A stretch of DNA of 49,167 nucleotides from JANWKA01 sp035533815 (GCA_035533815.1 DATLTB010000089.1:1-49167), one strand, 5' to 3'; shown: positions 1 to 8,740, counted from the stretch's first letter. The notes: generated from the sequence alone by a model not told the origin. A program made the numbers and translations.

Positions 1-240
1 CCTATAACCTGCATCTACAAAGCATCTGCAGAGTTATCCACAAAAACGAATGTGAATTGTAAAAGAAAGTAACAAAGAAAATATTAATAATAGTAATAAT
101 ATATTACCTTTAAAAAAGTCAACGTTATTCAGGCATCCTCATTAACTAAGCATAAAAATGTAAAAATTAATAATTAAACCCTACAAGCCTGACTTCAAAT
201 TAGTTTCGGGTTAATCAAAAAGGATAATATGAATACTTTT
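1..240. other. AT-rich gene-free left edge with one DnaA box
   Basis: No credible coding region is visible. Positions 34-42 read TTATCCACA, a perfect match to the E. coli DnaA-box consensus. It is followed by about 180 bases that are strongly A+T rich. Only one box is seen, so an origin cannot be claimed from this alone, and whatever lies to the left is outside the window. Confidence 0.4.
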
Positions 241-277
241 TTATAAAAAAGCCAATAACTTGTTCAATTATTGGCTT
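241..277 (-). terminator. Rho-independent terminator of tRNA-Leu
   Basis: The arms AAGCCAATAA (249-258) and TTATTGGCTT (268-277) form a perfect 10-bp stem with a 9-base loop. On the minus strand the stem is followed by a run of T residues. It begins two bases beyond the discriminator base of the tRNA, where its terminator is expected. Confidence 0.85.
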
Positions 278-278
278 G

Positions 279-362
279 TGCGGCAGAGGAGATTCGAACT
301 CCCATACCCTTTCGGGCGCTACCACCTCAAAGTAGTGCGTCTACCAGTTTCGCCACCGCCGC
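279..362 (-). tRNA. tRNA-Leu (anticodon GAG)
   Basis: The minus strand folds as a class II tRNA. The 5' acceptor GCGGCGG pairs with CTGCCGC (one G-U pair). The D arm reads TGGCGAAACTGGTAGACGC. The anticodon stem encloses the loop TTGAGGT with GAG at positions 34-36. There is a variable arm CGCCCGAAAGGG and a T arm containing GTTCGAATC. Discriminator A is at 279, and CCA is not encoded. GAG reads CUU/CUC leucine codons. The length of 84 nt and the long variable arm fit leucine tRNAs. A promoter lies just upstream and a terminator just downstream, so it is a single-gene transcription unit. Confidence 0.95.
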
Positions 363-375
363 AACAATTGGGTGA

Positions 376-408
376 CAAATATAAATATAAACTAATTCAC
401 TTTCGCAA
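376..408 (-). promoter_or_regulatory. Promoter of tRNA-Leu
   Basis: On the minus strand TATATTTG (383-376) matches the Bacteroidota -7 consensus TAnnTTTG. A TTG at 408-406 lies 22 bases further upstream as a -33 candidate. The predicted start is a few bases before the tRNA 5' end at 362. The element overlaps the last codons and stop of the neighbouring histidine kinase gene. Confidence 0.65.
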
Positions 409-1551
409 CATAATCCGGAACGTTGTACCCTTACCAATTTCAGTAGTTTTTACCAAAAGTCTGCCTTTATGATATGACTCAATAATCCTTTTAGAAAGCG
501 ATAACCCTAAACCCCATCCTCTTTTTTTAGTTGAAAAGCCTGGTTTGAACACTTTATTAATATTTGAAACAGGAATCCCTTTACCAGTATCCATAATATC
601 TATCCAAATGGTTGCCGGTAAGTTTTTTATCTCAATAGTGATATTTCCTGAACCCTCTACAGCATCCAAGGCATTTTTCAGCAGATTTTCGATTACCCAA
701 TCGAAAAGTGGCGGGGAAATCATAGCTGATATATCATTATCTCCATGGGTCAGAATGGAAAATTGCACCTTCTGTGGGGCCATTTTGCGTATATAGTTCA
801 CAATGCCGGAAATTTGTGAAACTAGTTCCCGTTCTTCCAGGGAAGGGATACTGCCGATTTTTGAAAAACGGTCAGTTATGAGATTCAAACGACCGAGGTC
901 TTTATGAAGTTCTGAGACAATTGCCTCATTTTCCTTTCTTTCCTTAAGCATTTCGAACCAGGCTTCCATGGAAGAAAGAGGTGTTCCCAACTGGTGGGCA
1001 GTTTCCTTGGCCAGACCAACCCATAATTGGTTCTGAGTTGATTTATTAGTAGAACTCAGGGCTATCAGCGTTACTATAATGAAAAGGGAGACAATGAATA
1101 ACTGCACAAAGGGATAATACCTGATCTCTTTTAAAAGTGTGGAATCTCCATAATAGAAAAGATGTCTAGCACTGTTTATTTTGGGATTGTATTGTTCCAG
1201 GATTGGAGCATGTTCTGATCTGAACAGGTTAAGCTCCTGTCTAAGATAAGTCGGATCATTAAGCGCTCGGACGGAATCCAGATTGCTATATCCAATAATA
1301 CTATCCTTTTCATTGACCCCTATCACCGGTATGGAATTATTATTGGTAATGATTTGTGTGATTAGGGTCAGGTTGGCGTCTGGCGGTGCCTGCTGGAGTT
1401 CTTTATATGCTTCGACCCATTCCTGTACCTTTTTCTTTGCCTCAGTTTCCATATTCCTGGCAAGTGTATTTACATAAAAAATAGTCGCAGCAATAATTAA
1501 AATCGCTGCGAATGCCAGGAAAGTCCTCCATGTAAAACGATACTTGAACAT
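397..1551 (-). CDS. Membrane-bound sensor histidine kinase
   Basis: A 384-residue two-component sensor kinase, expected to autophosphorylate on His and pass the phosphate to a response regulator. Two membrane segments (about 10-29 and 147-167) flank an extracytoplasmic sensor region of some 115 residues. The H-box reads AKETAHQLGTPLSS with the phospho-acceptor His at 186; this HQLGTPLSS variant replaces the usual HELRTPL/HEIKNPL. The ATPase domain keeps the N-box (ENLLKNALDA), G1 (DTGKGIP) and F/G2 (GWGLGLSLSKRI) motifs. No HAMP domain is evident and no response regulator is adjacent, so its partner is encoded elsewhere. It is transcribed away from the glycosyltransferase gene, with a -7 element at 1664-1657. 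Signal and target unknown. Confidence 0.9.
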   Translation of the reverse strand: MFKYRFTWRTFLAFAAILIIAATIFYVNTLARNMETEAKKKVQEWVEAYKELQQAPPDANLTLITQIITNNNSIPVIGVNEKDSIIGYSNLDSVRALNDPTYLRQELNLFRSEHAPILEQYNPKINSARHLFYYGDSTLLKEIRYYPFVQLFIVSLFIIVTLIALSSTNKSTQNQLWVGLAKETAHQLGTPLSSMEAWFEMLKERKENEAIVSELHKDLGRLNLITDRFSKIGSIPSLEERELVSQISGIVNYIRKMAPQKVQFSILTHGDNDISAMISPPLFDWVIENLLKNALDAVEGSGNITIEIKNLPATIWIDIMDTGKGIPVSNINKVFKPGFSTKKRGWGLGLSLSKRIIESYHKGRLLVKTTEIGKGTTFRIMLRK

Positions 1552-1656
1552 GCCTGCTATTTAGATTAAAAATAGGCGATTACCATGACTTTCGAATATA
1601 TCTGCACTTATGTGGTTTATCTGTATTTAATTCACTCAACTCCCTTATTTTTGGAT

Positions 1657-1664
1657 CAAATCTA
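1657..1664 (-). promoter_or_regulatory. -7 element for the histidine kinase gene
   Basis: On the minus strand this reads TAGATTTG, a match to TAnnTTTG, about 105 bases upstream of the kinase start codon. It abuts the plus-strand -7 element at 1665-1672. No convincing -33 partner was found. Confidence 0.45.
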
Positions 1665-1672
1665 TACTTTTG
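1665..1672 (+). promoter_or_regulatory. -7 element for the glycosyltransferase gene
   Basis: TACTTTTG matches TAnnTTTG. It overlaps the TTG triplet at 1670-1672, which is the furthest upstream possible start codon of the glycosyltransferase. Transcription from here would begin near 1679 and would favour a downstream start. Confidence 0.45.
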
Positions 1673-2722
1673 TCCAGTATCCAGACTAGTCAACTTCCTT
1701 CAGTGGCTATTGTAATCCTAAGCTGGAACGGGAAAGACTACCTGGCCAAATTCCTTCCTTCGGTTTGCAAATCCACATATTTAAACCTCTCAATTTATGT
1801 GGCTGATAACGCATCCACGGATGATACCGTTTTATTCCTGAAAACTAATTTTCCTCAGGTAGGTATCATTTCCAATCAGGTAAATGTAGGATTTGCCGGT
1901 GGGTACAACCAGGCCTTCAAACAAATAAAAGCTGATTTTTATGTGCTTTTAAATCAGGATGTGGAAGTCGAATCCGGTTGGATAGAACCTATCGTAACAC
2001 TCATGTTTAAACAACCCGATATTGCGGTATGTCAGCCGAAAATTAAAGCATTTTACCGGAGATCCTGTTTTGAATATGCTGGTGCAGCTGGTGGGTATAT
2101 GGATAAATACGGGTATCCCTTTTGCAGGGGAAGGATTTTTGATACGATTGAAGAAGATAGGGGCCAGTATGATCAGGTCAATGAAATTTTCTGGGCATCT
2201 GGAGCGGCGATGTTTGTCAGATCATCCGTTTATCATTCTTTAGGGGGTATGGATGACAATTTTTTTGCGCATATGGAGGAGATTGATTTATGCTGGAGAA
2301 TACACTTGGCAGGATATAGAATTTGCTATTGTCCTGAATCGGTAGTTTATCATATTGGAGGCGGAAGCTTATCCAGGAGTGATCCCAGGAAAACATTCCT
2401 TAATTATCGGAATAATTTGATCATGTTAACTAAGAACCTTCCATTAAAAGGTAAAAGTTCAGTACTATTTTTCAGAAAATATTTGGACAGGATGGCGGCT
2501 GTAAAAAGCCTTATGCAAGGTAATTATTCGACTTTCAGGGCAATAATCATGGCTCACCGGGAATACCGGAAATGGCTAAGGAAATTTAATGCAAAGTCAT
2601 CAGGACATTCTATCCAAGCAAAAAGGAGCCTTACTGAACTTCCGGGGATATACCCAAATAGTATTATATGGAAATATTATGTTATGCAAAAAAAACGATT
2701 CAGTGACCTTGGTTTTTTTTGA
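1670..2722 (+). CDS. Glycosyltransferase family 2 protein
   Basis: A 350-residue GT-A-fold glycosyltransferase, expected to transfer a sugar from a nucleotide-sugar donor to a cell-surface glycan acceptor; donor and acceptor unknown. The opening strand VAIVILSWNG, the nucleotide-binding stretch ADNASTDDT, the metal-binding segment LLNQDVEVE and the downstream EEIDLCWR motif are typical of the rhamnosyltransferase-like branch of family 2. No membrane segment is seen, so it probably acts at the inner face of the membrane. The start is uncertain: TTG 1670 is the outermost possibility but coincides with a -7 promoter box, so GTG 1703 (339 residues, beginning just at the first strand) may be the true start. 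There is no neighbouring glycan cluster; the next gene is a small membrane protein. Confidence 0.9.
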   Translation: MSSIQTSQLPSVAIVILSWNGKDYLAKFLPSVCKSTYLNLSIYVADNASTDDTVLFLKTNFPQVGIISNQVNVGFAGGYNQAFKQIKADFYVLLNQDVEVESGWIEPIVTLMFKQPDIAVCQPKIKAFYRRSCFEYAGAAGGYMDKYGYPFCRGRIFDTIEEDRGQYDQVNEIFWASGAAMFVRSSVYHSLGGMDDNFFAHMEEIDLCWRIHLAGYRICYCPESVVYHIGGGSLSRSDPRKTFLNYRNNLIMLTKNLPLKGKSSVLFFRKYLDRMAAVKSLMQGNYSTFRAIIMAHREYRKWLRKFNAKSSGHSIQAKRSLTELPGIYPNSIIWKYYVMQKKRFSDLGFF

Positions 2723-2752
2723 CAAAAAGTATGTGCTTATTCTTTTAATATG

Positions 2753-2760
2753 TAATTTTG
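2753..2760 (+). promoter_or_regulatory. -7 element upstream of the small membrane protein
   Basis: TAATTTTG matches TAnnTTTG and lies 20 bases before the ATG at 2781. No good -33 element at normal spacing is seen; a TTGACA at 2719-2724 is too far away. Confidence 0.5.
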
Positions 2761-2780
2761 AGCGATAAAAGGAAAATTTC

Positions 2781-2984
2781 ATGGAACAGACAAATATAAC
2801 AAGGTCTCCCAAAGATATCAGCACAAATTGGGTTTCTACTTCCCGGTTTATGTTTTATGTTTCTATTGGTATCACTTTAGCATTATTTCTTGGAATGACC
2901 CTTGGGCTTTATGCACATCGGTATAAGGGGAAACCCGATGTTCCCGTTCCTTCCAATACCCTGTATAACCCTGTTTACAAATAA
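2781..2984 (+). CDS. Small hypothetical membrane protein
   Basis: A 67-residue protein I do not recognise. Residues 1-22 are polar, residues about 23-45 form a single hydrophobic segment (FMFYVSIGITLALFLGMTLGL), and the tail is short, basic and proline-rich (HRYKGKPDVPVPSN). Its reality is supported by an ATG start, a -7 promoter element 20 bases upstream and membrane-protein-like composition. It could be a small inner-membrane protein of unknown role. It follows the glycosyltransferase by 58 bases but seems to have its own promoter. A chance ORF cannot be excluded. Confidence 0.6.
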   Translation: MEQTNITRSPKDISTNWVSTSRFMFYVSIGITLALFLGMTLGLYAHRYKGKPDVPVPSNTLYNPVYK

Positions 2985-3951
2985 TCGTCAGGGTCACTCA
3001 CTACAAAGAATTTACCGCTTGAACCTGATTGGTTTTCAGAAGTGTACTCCAGAAAATATGCTTTTATTTTACCCTGAGTAATTTTCCTACTGATATTCTA
3101 ACTTTACTGATTATAATCCGGGAATTATTCCGGGTTGATTTCCATTCCTTCGTATTTTATGATTCCAAGCTTTCCATTCCCTATTTTATGAAAAAATGGG
3201 CTTGACATTCCTTAGTGATTGGTGCAGGAAAAAACGCTATCCTTAGGTTAGTGTTCTAAAATTATTTTTATTTTAAACTTAAGGAAGGACATCACTCAGT
3301 TTAATGGCTGTAATAAATTAAGCAATAAGAGGTAATCATGGAAGTTAGGTTGAAACATTACAATTGCGTTAAGTTGAAGGTTAATGCTAAAAAGGAAACT
3401 ACCATTGCTTCTGGGGAACGAAACGGTTCCTATTCAAAAAAATAGAAAATCATTTTCCTATCCCTATATAAATTTGGAAAATAAAGCCCATTAATAAATG
3501 ATGCTGGCAGCAGGAAATTGGATTATCCTTAGCCCCAGGAATCCCTGAAAGTTGCTTTCTATCTGTATCAGACTGATCTCGCAGGAATTAAGGGTAAACT
3601 GCCATGGAAGTAACTTGGCTATCCAATGAATTTTGACCGGTATCTCAAATGGAAAAGCAACAGGTGATGCTAAATATTTGGGTAATCTGCATAAAGCCGA
3701 TATAAAAATAAATATATTCTCTCCTCATGGCTTCTTATAAGACTTGATAATATCCAAAATTAAATCTTGATTTCGGACTCCTTTAAATGATTAGGCTGTA
3801 AAATATAAATACCGACTGGTCTTTTGCGGAATCAGAACCACAGATCGGAATATTATTTTATAGTTATGTTTCTATGAATAAAATGTGAATTCTTACTGGA
3901 GGCTTAAATAAGAATTTCCATTGACAATACCTTCATGGAAATTTTAATCAA
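2985..3951. other. 967-bp gene-free spacer
   Basis: This is unusually long for this window and AT-rich. All frames are broken by frequent stops. The longest ATG frame noted (3338-3445, 35 codons) shows no recognisable features. A stop-to-stop stretch near 3635-3745 reads in a protein-like way (ILTGISNGKATGDAKY) but is only about 36 codons, so it may be a decayed coding remnant. No tRNA, riboswitch fold or terminator was recognised. The last part is the leader region of the receptor gene, without a clear TAnnTTTG box. Confidence 0.5.
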
Positions 3952-6777
3952 ATGAATAGAAATTTATCCAGGCAGATTTTATTTCTCCCGTTACTAGGCT
4001 GTATTTTTACTTTCTCTCAAGCAGGTATCATCAGGGGAAAAGTTATGGATTCCCGATCCGGGGATCCGCTGATAGGGGCAAGTGTCATTATAAAAAACAC
4101 AAAATATTCCGCAATTGTCAATCTTGACGGTAGTTTCATCATCAGGAATGTACCCACGGGAAATTATGAGATTTTTGCGAAGGATTTAGGCTATTTACAA
4201 TCTGATCTTATTAAGGTGAAAGTTAGCGGGGTTGGAAAAGAAAGTAAAATCATTATCAGATTGATGCCTGCAATTAACCTCCTTCAGCAGGTTCAAATTA
4301 CCAGGCATTTTAATCCTACGACCGATGAAGGGGTGGTAAGTTTGGAAAAGAATGGTATCGGGATACAAAATATTCTTTCTCAAAATACCATCAGGTTGCT
4401 TCCTGATGTTACGGTTGCCAATGTATTGCAGCGGATAAGTGGTATCACCGTCCAACGAAACAAAGCTGGTGAAGGTCGTTATGCAATCATCCGGGGTATG
4501 GCTCAGCGGTATAATAATACCCTGGTAAATGGGGTTGAGATTCCCAGTCCGGATGACAAATACCGGTTTATACCTATGGATATATTTCCGTCGGGGATGC
4601 TGGAAAGATTGGTGGTAACCAAGTCACTGACTCCCAATATGGAAGGGGATGCCATAGGGGGTACCATGAATTTGATCATGAAAAGTGCGCCGGATCAGTT
4701 CTTATTTAAAGTCAATGTGTCAGGTGGTTATTCCACTTTATTCTCAAACAGGTCTTTCAGTGCATTCAATCATTCTGTAATTAATAAAAAATCACCTGCG
4801 GAAATTAATGGGAATAATTACGCAGCGACGGCTAAGGATTTCCCTTTAGGGAATCTTCATTATTCAAATCTTTCAATTCCGGTAAATAGTATGATCGGGT
4901 TTACTATAGGTAGCCGTACCCGAAATAAAAGGCTTGGAGCCATTTTAGCTGTCAATTATCAGAATTTTTATAGGGGCTCAAACTCTGAATACCTGGTCCC
5001 AAGTGCACAACCCGGAGATGTCCCTGTGGCAAATACTCCCGTTTTCACTGATGCCTACGACAGGCAATATTCCGTTCAAACCAACCGGTTAGGTATTCAG
5101 AATAAAATCGATTACATCATCAATGACCATAATGAGATATCATTGTTCAATCTTTATGTACATGAAAATGAATTTCAAACCCGCTATACAATCGATACCA
5201 TAGTAGGGACCAATTCCTCGGCCACCAGTAAAGATGTGGATGTGGAGCATAGAAGCAGGTGGCAGATCCAAGATATTTATAATGCCACCCTACATGGGGT
5301 TCATCAATTGGGAAACAGATTTAAGCTGGATTGGGACGCCGTGTACTCTATTGCCAGGAATCAAGTGCCTGATATGGCCTGGTATGATTTCAATGCCAAT
5401 GTCTTACTCAATCCCAACGGAATGATTCAGCAGGTAGATTCCACGACATATGGAACAAGTATGAGCAGGGTATGGCAGCATAATACCGATCAGGATTGGG
5501 ATGGCTATCTGAACCTGACCTATGATGCAAATATAATTAATCGGAATGTGGAATTTGAAGGAGGGGGGCTGATCCGGTTTAAAACGAGAAAAAATTATTA
5601 TAACAGCTATAATTTGACCCCAACCTATACTACGGCACAGCCATATACGGCAATTGATTCGATTCCCTTTGCTTTCAGCCCGGCAACGAACGGCACGGGA
5701 AACATTACTGCCCTAAATGCCAATTTTTATACTGCCCATGAGAAGATCACTTCTGGATATATTCAAGCTAAGTTCCTACTGGTCAGATCTTTACAAGTAC
5801 TTGGAGGAGTAAGGATTGAAAACACGCAACAGGAATATAATACCGTAATGCCAGTTTCATTTAACGGCCGCAGTGGTACCATCCATTATACTGATGTACT
5901 GCCCAGCATTCATTTCAAATATTTAATCAATGACATTCAGGACCTGCGTCTTTCTTATTTTAAATCAATCAGCCGTCCTGGTTTCGGAGAGATTGACCCC
6001 TATATCGTTCCGGGAGAGGTATTTACTGAAATTGGGAACCCTTACCTGAAGCATGTCCGGGCAGATAACCTGGATCTTCGGTATGGCTTGTTTCCAGGGG
6101 CTGCAGATGAACTATTACTTGGCGTGTTTTATAAGTTGCTGAGAAACCCGATTGAATATTTTGTAACTACAAACGGTGGACCCACCGCTGAGTTCATTCA
6201 GCCTGAAAATGTGAATAAGGCCACCAATTATGGTTTTGAAGCAGTATTTACCAGGTATTTCGGGATGTTCGGTTTTTCCATAAATTATACTTATACCCAC
6301 TCGCAGGTTACCACAAAAAAATTGCTGTATTATTATGCCCCGGGAATCGGATCTCAAACAGACAGTACTTCAGAAACCAGGCCTTTGCAAGGGCAGGCAG
6401 ATAACGTAGGGAATATATCTCTGCTTTATAAAAACCCTAAAATAGGGTTGGACATGCAGCTTGCATTTGCCTATACCGGTGACCGGATAGCCCAAGTCTC
6501 TCAGTATTATAACCTGGATATCTGGCAAAAGCCTTACAGCCAGCTTGATTTCTCACTCGAAAAAAGGTTAACCAGACATTTTTACTTTTCCCTTAAAATC
6601 AATAATCTCAACAATGCGCCGAATGAACTATATATGAAAACAGCGCCCAGTGTGGTCAATAAGCAGTTTTCAGGCAATTATAAGCTTCCTTTTCAGGGTA
6701 ATGATATTAATTCCACCATTGTACAGAAGGATATTTATAAGTTGAGCTTTCTCGGTGGGATCAGATATAAATTTTAA
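3952..6777 (+). CDS. TonB-dependent outer-membrane receptor
   Basis: A 941-residue outer-membrane active transporter powered by TonB-ExbBD. After a signal peptide (about 1-24) comes a carboxypeptidase-regulatory-like beta-sandwich (about 25-105; IIRGKVMDSRSGDPLIGASV). Next is the plug domain (about 130-240; TVANVLQRISGITVQRN, IIRGMAQRYNNTLVNG), then a 22-strand-type barrel ending in the terminal aromatic expected of outer-membrane proteins (GIRYKF). Length and order fit the family. No SusD-like partner follows; instead a beta-helix lipoprotein starts 40 bases downstream, likely co-transcribed. The substrate is unknown: the missing SusD argues against a standard glycan SusCD pair, and no iron or B12 regulatory site was seen. 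Confidence 0.93.
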   Translation: MNRNLSRQILFLPLLGCIFTFSQAGIIRGKVMDSRSGDPLIGASVIIKNTKYSAIVNLDGSFIIRNVPTGNYEIFAKDLGYLQSDLIKVKVSGVGKESKIIIRLMPAINLLQQVQITRHFNPTTDEGVVSLEKNGIGIQNILSQNTIRLLPDVTVANVLQRISGITVQRNKAGEGRYAIIRGMAQRYNNTLVNGVEIPSPDDKYRFIPMDIFPSGMLERLVVTKSLTPNMEGDAIGGTMNLIMKSAPDQFLFKVNVSGGYSTLFSNRSFSAFNHSVINKKSPAEINGNNYAATAKDFPLGNLHYSNLSIPVNSMIGFTIGSRTRNKRLGAILAVNYQNFYRGSNSEYLVPSAQPGDVPVANTPVFTDAYDRQYSVQTNRLGIQNKIDYIINDHNEISLFNLYVHENEFQTRYTIDTIVGTNSSATSKDVDVEHRSRWQIQDIYNATLHGVHQLGNRFKLDWDAVYSIARNQVPDMAWYDFNANVLLNPNGMIQQVDSTTYGTSMSRVWQHNTDQDWDGYLNLTYDANIINRNVEFEGGGLIRFKTRKNYYNSYNLTPTYTTAQPYTAIDSIPFAFSPATNGTGNITALNANFYTAHEKITSGYIQAKFLLVRSLQVLGGVRIENTQQEYNTVMPVSFNGRSGTIHYTDVLPSIHFKYLINDIQDLRLSYFKSISRPGFGEIDPYIVPGEVFTEIGNPYLKHVRADNLDLRYGLFPGAADELLLGVFYKLLRNPIEYFVTTNGGPTAEFIQPENVNKATNYGFEAVFTRYFGMFGFSINYTYTHSQVTTKKLLYYYAPGIGSQTDSTSETRPLQGQADNVGNISLLYKNPKIGLDMQLAFAYTGDRIAQVSQYYNLDIWQKPYSQLDFSLEKRLTRHFYFSLKINNLNNAPNELYMKTAPSVVNKQFSGNYKLPFQGNDINSTIVQKDIYKLSFLGGIRYKF

Positions 6778-6817
6778 TCGACGGAATTTTAAATTAAACA
6801 AATAATAAAAATATAAT

Positions 6818-8209
6818 ATGAAAAAAAACCTGGTATATCCGATGCTGTTCTTCTGTGTTTTAATAGCCTGCAGCTGTAACAAATGGGCTAATGATCAGGC
6901 AAATATATATAAGTACATCCTTCCTTCAGGTAAAACAGTGAGCCCTTCCACCCCTTTGGGTGGCCCAATAAAAGGAGTCATGCTAACCGGTAACACCTAT
7001 ACTATTGATTCAACTGTGTATATCAATAAAGGGGATACCCTGATGATCCAGCCAGGAGTCACCCTTAACTTTTTGAATAGTGCAGGCCTTGTGGTTAGAG
7101 GAGTACTGGCAAGTATAGGAACTAAAGCACAGCCAATTTTTATGACTGTTCCGGGTGTTGAAAAAAACACAACTCCGGGTATACCCCTTGATGAGGATTC
7201 TGCACATATTGGCTTATGGAGAGGTATAATCTGTGATACTTCCTGCACTATGTGTGTGCTTAAATGGACCCATATTGATTTTGCAGGTGCGTCTTATGGC
7301 AATGTCGTGGGCCCATCTGTTAACCAGAGCGCCGGCACTTCTTTTAATATTTTATTTCAAAACCCCAATGGCGATTTCATTATGGAAGACTCCTGGTTAT
7401 GGGGAGGGACAGATGATGGATTACGGATATCAAGTGGTAAAATATTTATATTCAGGAATACCTTTGAAAAAAACGGGGGAACGGGGGGGGATATCGTGAA
7501 TGTGAAAGGTGGGACAGTTGGCACGATGGCGTATAATTTTTTCATTGGCACTGCATATAATGGACAAAAGGCATCGAACAAGGGGCAGAAGATCGGATCT
7601 CCGGAAACGGATATTGTGATGTATAACAGTACATTTGTCAATTGCGGTATACAGGTTATTCCGGGTCAGAGGGGGTCAACCATTGATTTTGAAGAAGGCG
7701 CTGAAGGGGCTTTTTACAATAATGTTTCAATCAATTGCCGGGTAGGCTACCGAGTGGTCAACAGTCCTGCTGCAGATACGGCTAACCTCACTTACGGGAA
7801 TAACTATCAATGGGCTGATTCTGTGGATATTGCCAATCAGTTTTTCACTTTCGGACCGGTTTGTACCAAACCACAGTCCACGGATTTACCTGATCCCACC
7901 ACATATCTGCCTGCAGATTACAGCTATGGGGAATTATATGATGGTAGCAATGCCGTACAAAAGCTAAACCCTTTGTTCATCAATTACCCGCTTCCTGTAA
8001 CCAATGGATATCAGCCATGGGATATTTCCAGTATCGGAAATTATAATTTCCACCTGCAACCGAATTCACCACTCATCGGTAAGGGAGATATCAACATTCA
8101 TCCCCTGGTTGTTGTTCCAATTGATCCGGTTTATGGAGCAACAGAAGTAACTCCCCCTGGATCTGACCTGGGATGTTACCAGATTAATGGACAGGGTAAC
8201 CAGCATTAG
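6818..8209 (+). CDS. Putative beta-helix lipoprotein, receptor partner
   Basis: A 463-residue protein with a lipoprotein signal peptide (lipobox LIAC, Cys18), so it is probably anchored in the outer membrane. The body starts with TYTIDSTVYINKGDTLMIQP and continues with repeated short strand-turn units (GVTLNF, GVLASIG, GKIFIFRNTFEKNGG, GAFYNNVSINC). This fits a right-handed parallel beta-helix of the pectate-lyase/DUF1565 kind. It ends with a loop-rich part that resembles the C-terminal segment of cell-wall surface repeat proteins. I see no SusD tetratricopeptide helices. It lies 40 bases after the TonB-dependent receptor, so the two probably work together at the cell surface, the lipoprotein binding or cleaving the ligand. 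Any enzymatic activity is unproven. Confidence 0.8.
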   Translation: MKKNLVYPMLFFCVLIACSCNKWANDQANIYKYILPSGKTVSPSTPLGGPIKGVMLTGNTYTIDSTVYINKGDTLMIQPGVTLNFLNSAGLVVRGVLASIGTKAQPIFMTVPGVEKNTTPGIPLDEDSAHIGLWRGIICDTSCTMCVLKWTHIDFAGASYGNVVGPSVNQSAGTSFNILFQNPNGDFIMEDSWLWGGTDDGLRISSGKIFIFRNTFEKNGGTGGDIVNVKGGTVGTMAYNFFIGTAYNGQKASNKGQKIGSPETDIVMYNSTFVNCGIQVIPGQRGSTIDFEEGAEGAFYNNVSINCRVGYRVVNSPAADTANLTYGNNYQWADSVDIANQFFTFGPVCTKPQSTDLPDPTTYLPADYSYGELYDGSNAVQKLNPLFINYPLPVTNGYQPWDISSIGNYNFHLQPNSPLIGKGDINIHPLVVVPIDPVYGATEVTPPGSDLGCYQINGQGNQH

Positions 8210-8740
8210 GAAGAATTTTACTAAATCAAGCCTGTAGAGTGATAACTGGCAAGAGCCTACCTGAAGGGGGAGCCCTTTCCTGGGACTGATTTAAAGTAAC
8301 TGGTCCAGAAAAGCTTTGAACCTGGAGCCCAGTTTGTCCAATATGGGTCCGGTGGCCCATCCTTCGGCCTGCATATCTGGATTGGACTTACCTGCTTAAT
8401 TTATGGAAATACACACAGGCTTAACTTCAATCGCTTGTATATTTTGGATTTACTTCAATCACCGGTATTCATGTCATGGCTGCTTTGTTTAGGCTAAAAC
8501 TTGCAACTATTGAAGTGCTTACTCCTTAAGGTGAGAATTTCAGAATAATTGCGGGAAGAGAAATGGTGCCTGGGTTCAGGGTATGCTTTTGGATGAATCT
8601 TTCGGGGAAAGGGTTCCTTAATATAATTAAGTAAAATACGGGAAATGATCTGAACAGTTATGGTAACTCCATGATTGGATTTTGTACAGTCCCTGCATTT
8701 TAACCCATAAATATATTTTCCGTTATTAGTTCAAAGAAAG
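8210..8740. other. Gene-free spacer with a possible decayed minus-strand ORF
   Basis: About 530 bases have no intact gene. On the minus strand, 8395-8291 is a stop-to-stop frame of about 35 codons with protein-like composition (PDMQAEGWATGPIL, LGSRFKAFLDQLL, then a stop). It is locally GC-richer than its surroundings. It looks like the C-terminal end of a gene whose upstream part has been lost, but it is too short to name. The rest shows nothing recognisable. Confidence 0.4.

Noticed and set aside
2700..2725. T-run after the glycosyltransferase gene as a terminator
   Set aside because: The T8 tract lies within the last codons and no stable stem precedes it.
3338..3445. A 35-codon ATG frame in the long spacer
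   Set aside because: Too short, with no recognisable features and no promoter box; nothing distinguishes it from chance.
3600..3951. Cobalamin or other riboswitch in front of the TonB receptor
   Set aside because: No B12-box-like or other conserved riboswitch core could be recognised by eye.
6818..8209. SusD-like partner of the TonB receptor
   Set aside because: The sequence is strand-turn repetitive, without the helical repeats of SusD.
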